This document shows, piece after piece, positions 35,510 to 45,896 of a stretch of 64,000 nucleotides of DNA. The DNA lies in assembly GCF_000332315.1 (NCBI RefSeq), contig NZ_KB235941.1, positions 908,622 through 972,621 of the forward strand, given 5' to 3'. The notes under the pieces were generated by a model. It was not told where the DNA came from and did not search any database. It saw nothing but the letters and a program-made list of their open reading frames with translations. The DNA comes from Prochlorothrix hollandica PCC 9006 = CALU 1027 (GTDB lineage Bacteria > Cyanobacteriota > Cyanobacteriia > Prochlorotrichales > Prochlorotrichaceae). Made by a program: the position numbers and the translations under genes. The number at the start of each line of letters is the position of its first letter. The stretch's first letter is position 1.

Positions 35510-36007
35510 ATGACCCGTTCCCGTTCCTCCCCTAAAACTCCCCGAATTTTCACCAGTATCGAGACCGGTGCCATGGAACCCGAAGCCATTAACCAGCTTT
35601 TTCAACGGGCTGGAATGCCAGCGCGGGATCTGGATAAACTCAGCACTGCCCTCCAAAATTCTCTATTTTGCGTCACCGCCCGCATTCTCAGTACCCGGGA
35701 ACTGGTGGGGTTTCTGCGGGCCGATGGCGACGGCGTGTTTAATGTGACCCTGTGGGATTTTGTGGTGGATCCCCAATTGGCCAACCGGGACGAAACGAAA
35801 GAACTGCTGATCGATCGCCTGCAACGGGAAGTCCAACGCTCCTTTTCCCGCTGCTCCGTGTCCATCCTCGGACAACCCAAAGACCTCCCCCTCCTGCGCT
35901 GTGCCAACTTTAACGCAGACCAAAAAGGCATTCGTGCCATGGCCCTCCGTCAAAATTCCCTGGGTTATCGCTTGCGACAACTGCGGCGCTTGAACTTTGG
36001 CAATTAA
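35510..36007 (+). CDS. Conserved cyanobacterial GNAT-like protein
   Basis: Residues ~60-95 read ELVGFLRADGDGVFNVTLWDFVVDPQL, which follows the GNAT core pattern (GF-R-DG-FN-T-WD-VV-P). The acetyl-CoA loop normally following (QGxGxG) is missing; here it is LANRDETKEL. I therefore infer a GNAT fold that may have lost catalysis. The start is the ATG at 35510 or an internal ATG at residue 22 (MEPEAINQLF). The family is known only from cyanobacteria as far as I can recall. Confidence 0.65.
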   Translation: MTRSRSSPKTPRIFTSIETGAMEPEAINQLFQRAGMPARDLDKLSTALQNSLFCVTARILSTRELVGFLRADGDGVFNVTLWDFVVDPQLANRDETKELLIDRLQREVQRSFSRCSVSILGQPKDLPLLRCANFNADQKGIRAMALRQNSLGYRLRQLRRLNFGN

Positions 36008-37763
<1,756 letters not shown>

Positions 37764-37980
37764 GCCATCGGCTTAGACCCGAACCGTTGCCCCGTCTCCG
37801 GTTCCCCAGATCGATGGCTGAGAAGCCTCCTCGGGCCAGCGCCCCCTTGCTTCTAACTGCCTCTGTCTGAACGTGATCTAGCCCCTCCGTTTTCGGGTCA
37901 GGGCTTTGGAATCTGGGTTGATGCTCGGTTTCCGCCCCAGTCTCGGATCAGTCCCCTGCCAACTCCCTAGTCTGTGCCGA

Positions 37981-38922
37981 ATGCTGCAACTGACAAAGCC
38001 ATCCACCCCTCACAGAGTCTCACTAGCCCCTGTTGAGGAAGCCTACGAAATCTGTCGTCGCATTACCGCCGACTATGCGAAGACCTTTTACCTGGGCACG
38101 ATGTTGATGCCTGCCGCCAAGCGGAAGGCCATCTGGGCAATTTACGTCTGGTGTCGCCACACTGATGAGCTGGTGGATGGACCCAAAGCCGCAACCACGA
38201 CCCTGGAAACGTTGGATCAGTGGGAGCGGGAACTGGAGTCCATCTTCGCCGGGGTGCCCATTCACGACTGGGATGTGGCCCTAGTGGACACCCTGCAACA
38301 GTTCCCCCTGGATATCCAGCCCTTCCGCGACATGATCGAAGGGCAGCGCATGGACCTGCACCGCAGCCGCTACCAGACCTTTGAGGAACTGGAGCTATAT
38401 TGCTATCGGGTGGCGGGAACCGTGGGTCTGATGTCTACCACGGTAATGGGGGTGGAACCCCACACCTCCCTCTCCCCCTGGTTAACCCCAGAAGCAGCCA
38501 GCTATGTGCCGGTGCAAGAGGCCGTTACCCTGGGGATTGCCAACCAATTGACCAATATTTTGCGGGATGTGGGGGAAGATGCCCGCCGCCGGGGTCGCAT
38601 TTACCTCCCCCTGGATGAGTTGGCCCAGTTTAATTACACCGAAGATGATTTAGTCAACGGGGTCATTGACGATCGCTGGCGGGCCTTTATGCGGTTTCAG
38701 TTGGATCGCGCCCGTTATTTTTACCAAGAAGCGGAGCGGGGCATTGGTGCCCTCAGTCGGGATGGCCGCTGGCCCGTTTGGGCTTCCCTGATGCTCTATA
38801 GCCAGATCCTCGATGTCATTGAGGAAAATGACTACGATGTGTTCAACCGCCGCGCCTATGTCCCCAATCTGCGCAAATTCATGAGCTTGCCGGTGGCCTG
38901 GACCCGGGCGATCGCCCTCTAG
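37981..38922 (+). CDS. crtB: Phytoene synthase
   Basis: CrtB condenses two geranylgeranyl diphosphates into phytoene, the substrate of CrtP. The first aspartate-rich motif is CRHTDELVDG and the second GEDARRRGRIYLP, preceded by ANQLTNILRDV; TFYLGT near the N-terminus is also typical. I start it at the ATG at 37981, giving 313 residues; an in-frame ATG at 37906 is upstream of conserved sequence. It lies downstream of crtP on the same strand, and co-transcription is likely. Confidence 0.97.
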   Translation: MLQLTKPSTPHRVSLAPVEEAYEICRRITADYAKTFYLGTMLMPAAKRKAIWAIYVWCRHTDELVDGPKAATTTLETLDQWERELESIFAGVPIHDWDVALVDTLQQFPLDIQPFRDMIEGQRMDLHRSRYQTFEELELYCYRVAGTVGLMSTTVMGVEPHTSLSPWLTPEAASYVPVQEAVTLGIANQLTNILRDVGEDARRRGRIYLPLDELAQFNYTEDDLVNGVIDDRWRAFMRFQLDRARYFYQEAERGIGALSRDGRWPVWASLMLYSQILDVIEENDYDVFNRRAYVPNLRKFMSLPVAWTRAIAL

Positions 38923-38936
38923 TCTCTGGGATCTCA

Positions 38937-38998
38937 ACCCCATTTACTTGCCCATTTACTTGCCCATTTACTTGCCCATTTACTTGCCCATCTGCTGG
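38937..38998. repeat. 12-bp tandem repeat after crtB
   Basis: CCCATTTACTTG is repeated four times, followed by a diverged fifth unit (CCCATCTGCTGG). Non-coding, between convergent crtB and tldD. Confidence 0.9.
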
Positions 38999-39043
38999 CC
39001 TGTAGATTTAGACCGGCTTCTTCGATCGGCTTAACCGATCGGC

Positions 39044-40498
39044 TTAACCGCCCCCAAACACCTCAATATTGTCAAAAACACACACCGGCGATCGATGGCC
39101 CACACTGATCACCTGGTTCGGTTCCCCTTTGCCACAAACGGGGGATCCATAGGTTTCGCAGGTGCTAGCATCCCCCACCTGGACTAAGCTGTGCCAAAAC
39201 TGGGGCGTGACCGATCGATAATTGGGATTACGCAACAGCTCTGTGATTTCCCCCCCTTCAATGCGATAGGCCAACTCGCAGCCAAACTGAAACTTATAAC
39301 GCTGGTCATCAATGGACCAAGAGCGGTTGGTGTGCATATAAATACCCGACTCAATGCTGGCAATCATGGCCTCCAGGCTGCTGCTCCCCGGTTCCAGATT
39401 GAGGTTGGCCATGCGATCGAGGGGGGGCCGGTTCCAGGAGGTGGCGCGGGCATTGGCCACACCGGGCTGTTGGAGCCGCGCCTGACTTTCCAAGCCCCCC
39501 AAGCCCCGCAACAATAGGCCATGGCGAATTAAGTCCACCCGCTGGGCGGGATGGCCCGTGTCATCAAAGGCATAGCTGGCAATTTCTTCTTCCACGGTGG
39601 GATCAAAGGTCACCGTCATCAGGGGCGATCCATAGACCTTGTGCCCAAAGTCTTCGGGGCGCACAAAGCTGCCCCCAGCATAGTTGCGTTCATCCCCCAA
39701 AATGCGATCCAACTCCAGGGGATGGCCCACGCTTTCATGGAGTTGCAGCAACATTTGATCCGGTGCCAGGACGAGGGTGGTGGTGGCGGTGGTGGGACAG
39801 TTGGCCGCTGTGAGCAGAGCTACGGCTTCTTCCCCCACCCGTTGCACCCGCTCCAGGAGGGCCACCTCCGACTCCCGCTCCCAGCCTCCCCGGTAGGTGC
39901 GGGCATAAAAGCCGTTATCGGTGCGACTTTGGACAATGTTACCGGCTTTGGCGATCGCCCCATAGTGGGTGGTGAGGCTAGAACTTTCCTGATATAAGTC
40001 GGTGCCGCTGCTGCTAAACAGCCAGGATTGCCGCTGAAGGGTGCTGGCGCTGGCCCGGGTTTGCACCACGGCATCGGATACCTTGAGGGTTTGGCAGATG
40101 CGCCGCAGCAGATCCGTGGTTTCGCCGGGGCTGAGGAGGCTGGGTTCAGGGCGATGGGGATGGTGACCGCTGACCACCGGGCGAATGTGGGGGCTGTGGG
40201 CATGGAGGCACCAGCGGGCCATGGTCTGGGCTTGGTGATAGGCCCGTTGGGCGGCATGGCGCAACCCCTCTGGGGTGAGTTGGGGGGTAGACCCATAGCC
40301 CAAGTGTCCATCCACCATCACTTCCACCATGGCTCCCCCGTGGGTCTCGAACCCTTGGTATTGGGGGTTAGCGTCCCGCAGGGCCAGGATCTGTTCCTGC
40401 TGTTGCACGAGCCGCAACCCCACCCAGTCGGCGGCAAAGTCGAGGCTCCCAAACCAGGCTTGGGGATGGTGCAGGAGGGATTCAAGGATGGGAGCCAT
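39044..40498 (-). CDS. tldD: TldD/PmbA family metalloprotease component
   Basis: TldD with TldE (PmbA) forms a zinc protease that processes unfolded peptides and some modified peptide precursors. The TldD metal motif HESVGHPLELDRIL (HExxxH) is near residue 255, which identifies the catalytic subunit. The 484-residue length is typical. The C-terminal GHRSPVCVFDNIEVFGGG is also family-like. A pmbA partner is not in the window. Confidence 0.9.
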   Translation of the reverse strand: MAPILESLLHHPQAWFGSLDFAADWVGLRLVQQQEQILALRDANPQYQGFETHGGAMVEVMVDGHLGYGSTPQLTPEGLRHAAQRAYHQAQTMARWCLHAHSPHIRPVVSGHHPHRPEPSLLSPGETTDLLRRICQTLKVSDAVVQTRASASTLQRQSWLFSSSGTDLYQESSSLTTHYGAIAKAGNIVQSRTDNGFYARTYRGGWERESEVALLERVQRVGEEAVALLTAANCPTTATTTLVLAPDQMLLQLHESVGHPLELDRILGDERNYAGGSFVRPEDFGHKVYGSPLMTVTFDPTVEEEIASYAFDDTGHPAQRVDLIRHGLLLRGLGGLESQARLQQPGVANARATSWNRPPLDRMANLNLEPGSSSLEAMIASIESGIYMHTNRSWSIDDQRYKFQFGCELAYRIEGGEITELLRNPNYRSVTPQFWHSLVQVGDASTCETYGSPVCGKGEPNQVISVGHRSPVCVFDNIEVFGGG

Positions 40499-40759
40499 GG
40501 TGATGGGGGGAGGTTAAAGGGTCTGCCGATCAACGGGATTATCCAAGCAGGTTATGCAGTTATGCAAAGGACTTTCTAAACGAACTGTCCCCAGCAATGG
40601 CGATCGGGCTTAACAAATCTTAAGGTAAAGCTGCCAATAACCCATAGCATCCCCCCGCAAAACCCCAGACCCCCCCCTAGAATTTGTAGAGTAGCCATAG
40701 CGCCTCGCCACGGCCACTGCATCACCCTTAACCTTTAGGCTCCGTTCAACCCACTGCCC

Positions 40760-41344
40760 ATGGTTTCAACCGTTAGTCCAGCCCAAACCTATAGCCTAGA
40801 AGCCTACCGCCACTTGGAAGAAGTAGCCCAAGAACGCCATGAATACCACAACGGCCAAGTGATTCCTATGACGGGTGGCACGATCGACCACAGCCAAATT
40901 TCCGGTAATCTCTTCCTTCTCTTGAGCCTTGGCCTCAAGCATACGGCCTTCAAAGCCTACAATAGCGACCTCCGCGTTTGGATTCCCACCCATCAACGGG
41001 GGGTTTATCCTGACATCACGGTGATCCAAGGGGCACCCCAGTTTAATGACGATCGGCGGGATGAAATCCTCAATCCTCATCTGATAGTTGAAGTCCTATC
41101 CAATACAACGGAAGCCTACGATCGGGGTGACAAGTTTCGCTATTACCGATCGATTCCGAGTTTCCAAGACTATTTACTCGTGAGTCAGCGGCAGGCGGCG
41201 ATCGACTATTACCGCCTGGAAGCAGACCAATGGCTTCTCACCGCCTACCAAGGACTAGATGCCACCCTGGTCTTACGCAGTAATTCGTTAGTTTTGCCCT
41301 TGGCGGATATTTATGAGGGCAGCTCCTTGACTGAAGTCGGCTAG
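40760..41344 (+). CDS. Uma2 family (DUF820) protein
   Basis: The 194-residue protein has the PD-(D/E)xK-like pattern of the Uma2 family: ALEVAQERHEYHNGQVIPMTGGT-like N-terminus, VYPDITVIQGAPQF (metal-binding Asp) and LIVEVLSNTTEAYDRGDKFRYYRSIPSFQDYLLV (Glu-x-Leu-S). These proteins are very abundant in cyanobacteria; a nuclease activity is predicted from the fold but not established for this one. A family C MITE follows it by about 20 bp. Confidence 0.9.
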   Translation: MVSTVSPAQTYSLEAYRHLEEVAQERHEYHNGQVIPMTGGTIDHSQISGNLFLLLSLGLKHTAFKAYNSDLRVWIPTHQRGVYPDITVIQGAPQFNDDRRDEILNPHLIVEVLSNTTEAYDRGDKFRYYRSIPSFQDYLLVSQRQAAIDYYRLEADQWLLTAYQGLDATLVLRSNSLVLPLADIYEGSSLTEVG

Positions 41345-41362
41345 GACAAATTTAAACCCTTC

Positions 41363-41474
41363 GGCTCTCCTGAGTTTAGGGTGGGGGCGCTGAGCGCCCC
41401 CACCCTAAACCTACCGTTTCAGTTCTTTAGTTTGTATCTGGCTATACTATTTGCACCCAAATCTAAGGTGAGCC
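41363..41474 (-). mobile_element. Family C MITE, copy 2 (112 bp)
   Basis: In the reverse direction it reads GGCTCACCTTAGATTTGGGT to TAAACTCAGGAGAGCC and shares its hairpin GGTGGGGGCGCT and the stretch GTGCAAATAGTATAGC with 28125-28236. It lies between the convergent Uma2 and GntR genes. Confidence 0.8.
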
Positions 41475-41510
41475 AACCCTTCACGGTATGGGTACAGGGT
41501 AGGGTGATAG

Positions 41511-42494
41511 CTACTCCAGCCCCAGTTCCAGCTTCAGTAACTGAATGGACTGGGCATCGATATAGTTGTTACAACAGATCATCTGGGGGGCACGGATCAG
41601 ATCCTCCTGGGCTGCCCGCACTGCCCGTTGTGCCGCCTCAAAACTGGCCCGATCGGCCAAAATCGTCGAAGCGCCCCGGGCCACGGCTTCTAGGCGATAG
41701 CGATCGTCCGGCTGACAGGTCATCAATAACAACTCCTCCCCCCGCAAACTGTGGATCAGCACCTCCGCCGCCCGCAAAATCCCTGAGCTGAGGCTCACCA
41801 AGCCCACACAACTCCCCGGCTTCATCTTGCTAATCAGGGTCAACTCCTGGGCGTAGTCATAGATATCCACCGCAATCACCCGCACCGCATGGGGCAGGGC
41901 CACCGTTTCTGCATCCCGGCTGAAATAGCGACTGGTGACCACCGTGCCCGATCGCGTTTGCTGCACCACCGTTTCCAACTCTTCCAAGGGCACCAGTTGC
42001 ACGGGAATATGGAGGCTTTGCTCCAATTCCTGCACCATCAACTCCCCCGCCCCCAAATCCTGCTTGGGCACCGTCACCAACACCCGCGCACTACAGCGCA
42101 AGCGCCAATCAATTTCCGCCAGGAACAACTCCCGCGCCTCATTTAAGGAGCACTGTTGCTTCAGCATCTCATCGACACTCTGGCGCACCAAGCGATAGGC
42201 ATCGGGATAACGCTCAATTAACGGGGTGGTCCGTTGGGAGTCCTGGCTCCCCCCTTGATCCCGCACATAGATTCCTGAACCCGCCTGGGCCAACACCACC
42301 CCATCCTCCTCCAGTTGTCGATAGACCTTGCTGATGGTGTTGCGGTGTAACCCCGTTTGCATGGCCAGTTGCCGGGTGCTGGGCAGCTTGTGGCCCGGTG
42401 GAAACTGGCGGGAGGCAACGGCAAAGCGAATTTGGTTATAAAGCTGATTGGAGGCAGGGGTATCGCTGTCGGGATGAATATAAAACTTAAACAT
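41511..42494 (-). CDS. GntR-family transcriptional regulator
   Basis: The N-terminal 70 residues form a GntR winged helix: NQLYNQIRFAVASRQFPPGHKLPSTRQLAMQTGLHRNTISKVYRQLEEDGVV, with the recognition helix after TGLHRNT. Unlike MocR regulators there is no aminotransferase domain; the remaining ~250 residues have alternating beta/alpha character and resemble a ligand-sensing domain seen in cyanobacterial homologues. The effector is unknown. Its own promoter region carries a 4-bp repeat (GGTC, about six copies at 42520-42544). Confidence 0.85.
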   Translation of the reverse strand: MFKFYIHPDSDTPASNQLYNQIRFAVASRQFPPGHKLPSTRQLAMQTGLHRNTISKVYRQLEEDGVVLAQAGSGIYVRDQGGSQDSQRTTPLIERYPDAYRLVRQSVDEMLKQQCSLNEARELFLAEIDWRLRCSARVLVTVPKQDLGAGELMVQELEQSLHIPVQLVPLEELETVVQQTRSGTVVTSRYFSRDAETVALPHAVRVIAVDIYDYAQELTLISKMKPGSCVGLVSLSSGILRAAEVLIHSLRGEELLLMTCQPDDRYRLEAVARGASTILADRASFEAAQRAVRAAQEDLIRAPQMICCNNYIDAQSIQLLKLELGLE

Positions 42495-42519
42495 AGGGGC
42501 ACTGACGGAGGGCTGGGGA

Positions 42520-42544
42520 TCGGTCGGTCGGTCGGTCGGTCGGG
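42520..42544. repeat. Tetranucleotide repeat (GGTC)n upstream of gntR gene
   Basis: CGGT/GGTC is repeated about six times, 25 bp before the regulator start. Such microsatellites can vary in length by slippage and could alter expression. Confidence 0.85.
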
Positions 42545-42596
42545 TTGGTGGCGATCGTGGGCGGCGATCGTCCTCCGGTGAAAGCGAGGACTGACT

Positions 42597-43115
42597 TTAG
42601 GGGATGACGTTAGGGTTAGGGGCATTATATACACCCCCATGGGGCTGGTCTAGGGTTTCTGGCCAACTGCCCCCTGGTAGCCATCGTCCTCCCAAGGCTT
42701 GGGCACGATCGCGCCCCATGACATAAACCCAGCCATAGCTCCAAAACCGGCCATCGGGATGATAAACCCCCCGCCATTGGCGATCGTACAGGTTCCCCGC
42801 CCCCTGGCCCACGGCTGCGGTCTGGGGATCATAGTCTTCTAGATCATCGAGATCGGCCAATAACCGTTGCAGCACTGCCCCAGCCCCCTGCCACCGCAGC
42901 AGCACCCCCATAACCCAGCCCTCCCCATCCGTCAACGCTGGATAGCCCTGGGGCAGGTGGTAGAGGCGACCGGGCACCATGGCGGCTTGAACCAGGGGCG
43001 AGGGAAACGGACCCTGAAACCCTCGTTCTCGCTGTAGGTCTCCTTGGCAATAGCGCTGGTGGTACTGTCCCCCCGGTTTCAGGGTGCCATAGACAAAAAT
43101 CCCTAAATGGGCCAT
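42597..43115 (-). CDS. Gamma-glutamylcyclotransferase-like protein
   Basis: The protein begins FVYGTLKPGGQYHQRYC, the substrate-binding YGTLKPG loop of the GGCT/AIG2 fold, and has the expected acidic region LEDYDP near residue 93. Length is 172 residues. Members act on gamma-glutamyl peptides or amines; the substrate here is unknown. It follows the GntR gene's upstream region on the same strand, without clear linkage. Confidence 0.85.
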   Translation of the reverse strand: MAHLGIFVYGTLKPGGQYHQRYCQGDLQRERGFQGPFPSPLVQAAMVPGRLYHLPQGYPALTDGEGWVMGVLLRWQGAGAVLQRLLADLDDLEDYDPQTAAVGQGAGNLYDRQWRGVYHPDGRFWSYGWVYVMGRDRAQALGGRWLPGGSWPETLDQPHGGVYNAPNPNVIP

Positions 43116-43802
43116 GGTTTGATCCCCCCAGGTTTTTGTGCTGAGGTTTGTGGTGAGGTCTGTGCTGATGAATCAATTGGCTCTATCTCAACGCTGGCTC
43201 TATCTCAACGCTGGCTCTATCTCGACCATTGCTGAGGCCGATCGCGGTTTGGCTAACAAAACTTACGAAACCCAACAGCCACAATGGTTGTGTTGGGTTT
43301 TGTTCCTCTACCCAACCTCCAGCTACCCATTGACACAAGATGGTTGGTGTAGGTTGGGTTGAGCTGTCCCACAGGTCAGGCACACCGCCCCAACCGACCG
43401 GGCGAAACCCAACACAGAGACCCCAAGGTTGCTCGTTGGGTTTCGTTCCTCTACCCAACCTACAGACCCCAAGGTTGCTCGTTGGGTTTCGTTCCTCTAC
43501 CCAACCTACAGACCCCAAGGTTGCTCGTTGGGTTTCGTTCCTCTACCCAACCTACAAATCCCTAGTCCGCTGAAGATTCTGTTCGGGTACCACAACCCTA
43601 ATCAGACTGCTATAGTGCCCCTGTGAGGCATTAGACTAGTTATAAAGATGTGGGTTTGGCGGAATTCCTAGAGGATGTTCCGATCGTACCCCCACCTCCC
43701 CCCCTTCGGAGGAAGCCGAAGCAAGGTAGCGGCATTCCCGTGTGTCCTGATGCGCCCCGTCTGATCCGCCCTGATCGAGAAGCCCACCATCTGTACCCCT
43801 CT
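43116..43802. repeat. Repeat-rich intergenic region
   Basis: The gap holds three copies of GGCTCTATCTCAACGCT (17 bp, 43177-43224), a degenerate family B interior hairpin (43256-43345, ending near TTGACACAAGATGG), and three exact 46-bp repeats at 43419-43556. The rest to 43802 contains an ORF extension in frame with the DUF1816 gene that is Pro-rich and may be translated if an upstream start is used. Confidence 0.75.
43419..43556. repeat. Three tandem 46-bp repeats
   Basis: The unit begins GACCCCAAGGTTGCTCGTTG and ends CTACCCAACCTACA; copies start at 43419, 43465 and 43511 and appear identical. Each unit contains a half of the AACCCAAC-type hairpin known from family B interiors, which suggests duplication of an element fragment. 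Confidence 0.88.
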
Positions 43803-44159
43803 ATGAAAGAGTTTTTAGCCACTGTTCTGCACCGATTGGGCCAAGCATATTGGGTTGAAATCACCACAACCCTGCCCCAGTGTATCTATTACTTTGGCCC
43901 CTTCCTCTTGGCTCAGGAAGCAGAGGCAGAAATGGGGGGTTACCTAGAAGATCTGGAACAGGAAGGGGCGATCGGCATCGTGGCGGTGGTTAAGCGGTGT
44001 AAGCCCACGGAATTGACCATTACCGACGACTGGGGGGATGGAGACAGCAATGGGAACTTCAGCCCTGACAGTTCCCTGAACCATGGCCGTCAGATCCCTC
44101 AGCCCGCCCCCAGTAACCCCACCCCCACCAGCCCTCAGGGCCACTCAAGCCACTCTTAA
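43803..44159 (+). CDS. DUF1816 domain protein
   Basis: The core reads FLATVLHRLGQAYWVEITTTLPQCIYYFGPFLLAQEAEAEMGGYLEDLEQEGA followed by KRCKPTELTI, the DUF1816 pattern (aromatic W-V-E-I-T-T, YYFGPF). The family is cyanobacterial and small; it has been linked by distribution to photosynthetic organisms, but no role is established that I can state. The start is probably the ATG at 43803; the ORF is open upstream to 43650. The C-terminal 40 residues are low-complexity. Confidence 0.8.
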   Translation: MKEFLATVLHRLGQAYWVEITTTLPQCIYYFGPFLLAQEAEAEMGGYLEDLEQEGAIGIVAVVKRCKPTELTITDDWGDGDSNGNFSPDSSLNHGRQIPQPAPSNPTPTSPQGHSSHS

Positions 44160-44311
44160 CGATGGGGTGCGTCCGGTGCGTCCGGTGCGTCCGATCGGTT
44201 GACTGAGCCAATAGGGTAGGCAGCTAGGGTAGACAGCGCCCTGCCAAGACTATTTCGATTAAACCGGCTTGCAACCAATCCTTAAACCCTGTCTGAATTC
44301 CTGAAACCCAT

Positions 44312-44351
44312 AAAAAGCCCCACAATCTGAGCAGACTGTGGGGCTTTGAGA
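44312..44351 (-). terminator. Rho-independent terminator of the tRNA-Cys gene
   Basis: AAGCCCCACA pairs with TGTGGGGCTT across a 12-base loop and is followed on the minus strand by TTTTTA. It stands about 20 bp beyond the tRNA 3' end. Confidence 0.88.
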
Positions 44352-44368
44352 ATAGTTTAGAAGTCGAA

Positions 44369-44438
<70 letters not shown>

Positions 44439-44813
44439 GGATGGAGGAATCCCTCAACCATTTTACCCTAGGGTTAGGGTTGGGGTCCAATGGCTTACCA
44501 TCATAGCGCACCTTCGCCGTCCTCGATCGCCAACCGGGGAAGATTCCTGGGTTCGATCGCCCCGGCAGCGGGATTTACGGTGAGGCTAAAACCAGGAGGT
44601 GCCCCCGATCGACCGCAGAGATCCCCCACGAGAGGGGTAGACTGGCAAGGGAACAGTTAGCCCGTTTGTCTGGGAAGCAAACCCCGTTGTCGTGGATCTG
44701 TACCCCAGCCGTAATGGGCCATCCTTGGGCCTGGTCTCGCTGGCGCAGCCGTTCTGGGAGCATCTGGCGTTTCCCTTGTGCCTTTCTTCACTGAAAAAGT
44801 TGAGCAACATCCC
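44439..44813. other. Intergenic region between tRNA-Cys and UXS gene
   Basis: 375 bp without a recognisable gene or repeat. Its codon-like composition is weak in all frames. The UXS promoter is presumably here. A structured RNA cannot be excluded but I see no known class. Confidence 0.4.
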
Positions 44814-45740
44814 ATGAGAATTCTAGTGACAGGGGGAGCTGGTTTCATCGGTTCCCACCTTATCGATCGCCTGATGGAAGCAGGGCATGATGTCATCTGC
44901 CTCGACAACTTCTACACCGGCCACAAGCGTAATATTCTCAAGTGGATCGGTCATCCCAACTTCGATTTAATCCGCCATGACATCACAGAAACCATTCGCC
45001 TGGAAGCGGACCAAATCTATCACCTGGCCTGTCCTGCCTCCCCGGTGCATTATCAATCGAACCCCGTTAAAACCATCAAAACCAATGTGATGGGGACTCT
45101 CAATATGTTGGGGTTGGCCAAGCGGGTTAAGGCTAGGCTGTTCATGGCTTCCACCTCCGAAGTCTATGGGGATCCGGAAGTCCATCCCCAAACCGAAGAC
45201 TATCGGGGCAGTGTCAACCCCATCGGCATCCGATCCTGCTATGACGAAGGCAAACGGGTGGCGGAAACCCTCTGTTTTGACTATCACCGCCAAAATGGGG
45301 TGGATATCCGGGTGGCCCGCATCTTCAATACCTATGGTCCCCGGATGTTGGAAAATGATGGGCGGGTGGTCAGTAATTTTATTGTGCAGGCGTTGCGGGG
45401 TCAGCCGTTGACGGTGTATGGGGATGGATCCCAAACCCGGAGTTTTTGCTATGTGTCTGACTTAGTGGAAGGGTTTATCCGCTTGATGAATGGGGATCAC
45501 ATTGGCCCGGTGAACCTGGGGAACCCTGGGGAGTACACCATTAAGCAACTGGCGGAAACGGTGCAAGCGATGGTCAATCCTGAAATTCCTTTGGACTATA
45601 AACCCCTGCCGCAGGACGATCCCCGCCGCCGCCAACCGGATATTACCCTGGCCCGCACCTGGCTGGGCTGGGAACCGACGATCCCCCTCCAGGAGGGCTT
45701 GGAACGGACGATCGCCGATTTCCGCGATCGTCTGACCTAA
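44814..45740 (+). CDS. UDP-glucuronate decarboxylase (UDP-xylose synthase)
   Basis: This short-chain dehydrogenase converts UDP-glucuronate to UDP-xylose. It starts [16 protein letters not shown] (NAD-binding GxxGxxG), followed by [25 protein letters not shown], the catalytic triad region [10 protein letters not shown] and SCYDEGKR (YxxxK), and [10 protein letters not shown]. These motifs are characteristic of the UXS branch. I chose the ATG at 44814. UDP-glucose dehydrogenase, which supplies the substrate, lies 156 bp downstream, so the two likely act in sequence for polysaccharide synthesis. Confidence 0.93.
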   Translation: MRILVTGGAGFIGSHLIDRLMEAGHDVICLDNFYTGHKRNILKWIGHPNFDLIRHDITETIRLEADQIYHLACPASPVHYQSNPVKTIKTNVMGTLNMLGLAKRVKARLFMASTSEVYGDPEVHPQTEDYRGSVNPIGIRSCYDEGKRVAETLCFDYHRQNGVDIRVARIFNTYGPRMLENDGRVVSNFIVQALRGQPLTVYGDGSQTRSFCYVSDLVEGFIRLMNGDHIGPVNLGNPGEYTIKQLAETVQAMVNPEIPLDYKPLPQDDPRRRQPDITLARTWLGWEPTIPLQEGLERTIADFRDRLT

Positions 45741-45896
45741 GTCCTTGACACCATCCAAAACCCGGTAGGGGCGCGGAGACCACGCCCAATGCAGAATCTG
45801 TTGTCAGTCAAACAGCAGTCAACCAGCAGTCAACCAGCAGTTAACCAGCAGTTAACCAGCCTTGCTTCAGTTAAACCTTGATTCATGGAGTCCCTT
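45741..45896. repeat. Tandem repeat before the UGD gene
   Basis: After a GC-rich hairpin region, GTCAACCAGCA / GTTAACCAGCA (11 bp) is repeated about five times at 45806-45862, starting from a TTGTCAGTCAA that resembles a family B end. Confidence 0.75.

Noticed and set aside
43419..43556. Possible CRISPR or coding repeat protein
   Set aside because: Three identical 46-bp direct repeats without spacers. All open frames through them are short and merely reflect the repeat.
44439..44813. Structured RNA (6S, tmRNA, SRP or RNase P RNA) before the UXS gene
   Set aside because: I could not find the conserved sequences of any of these classes in the stretch.
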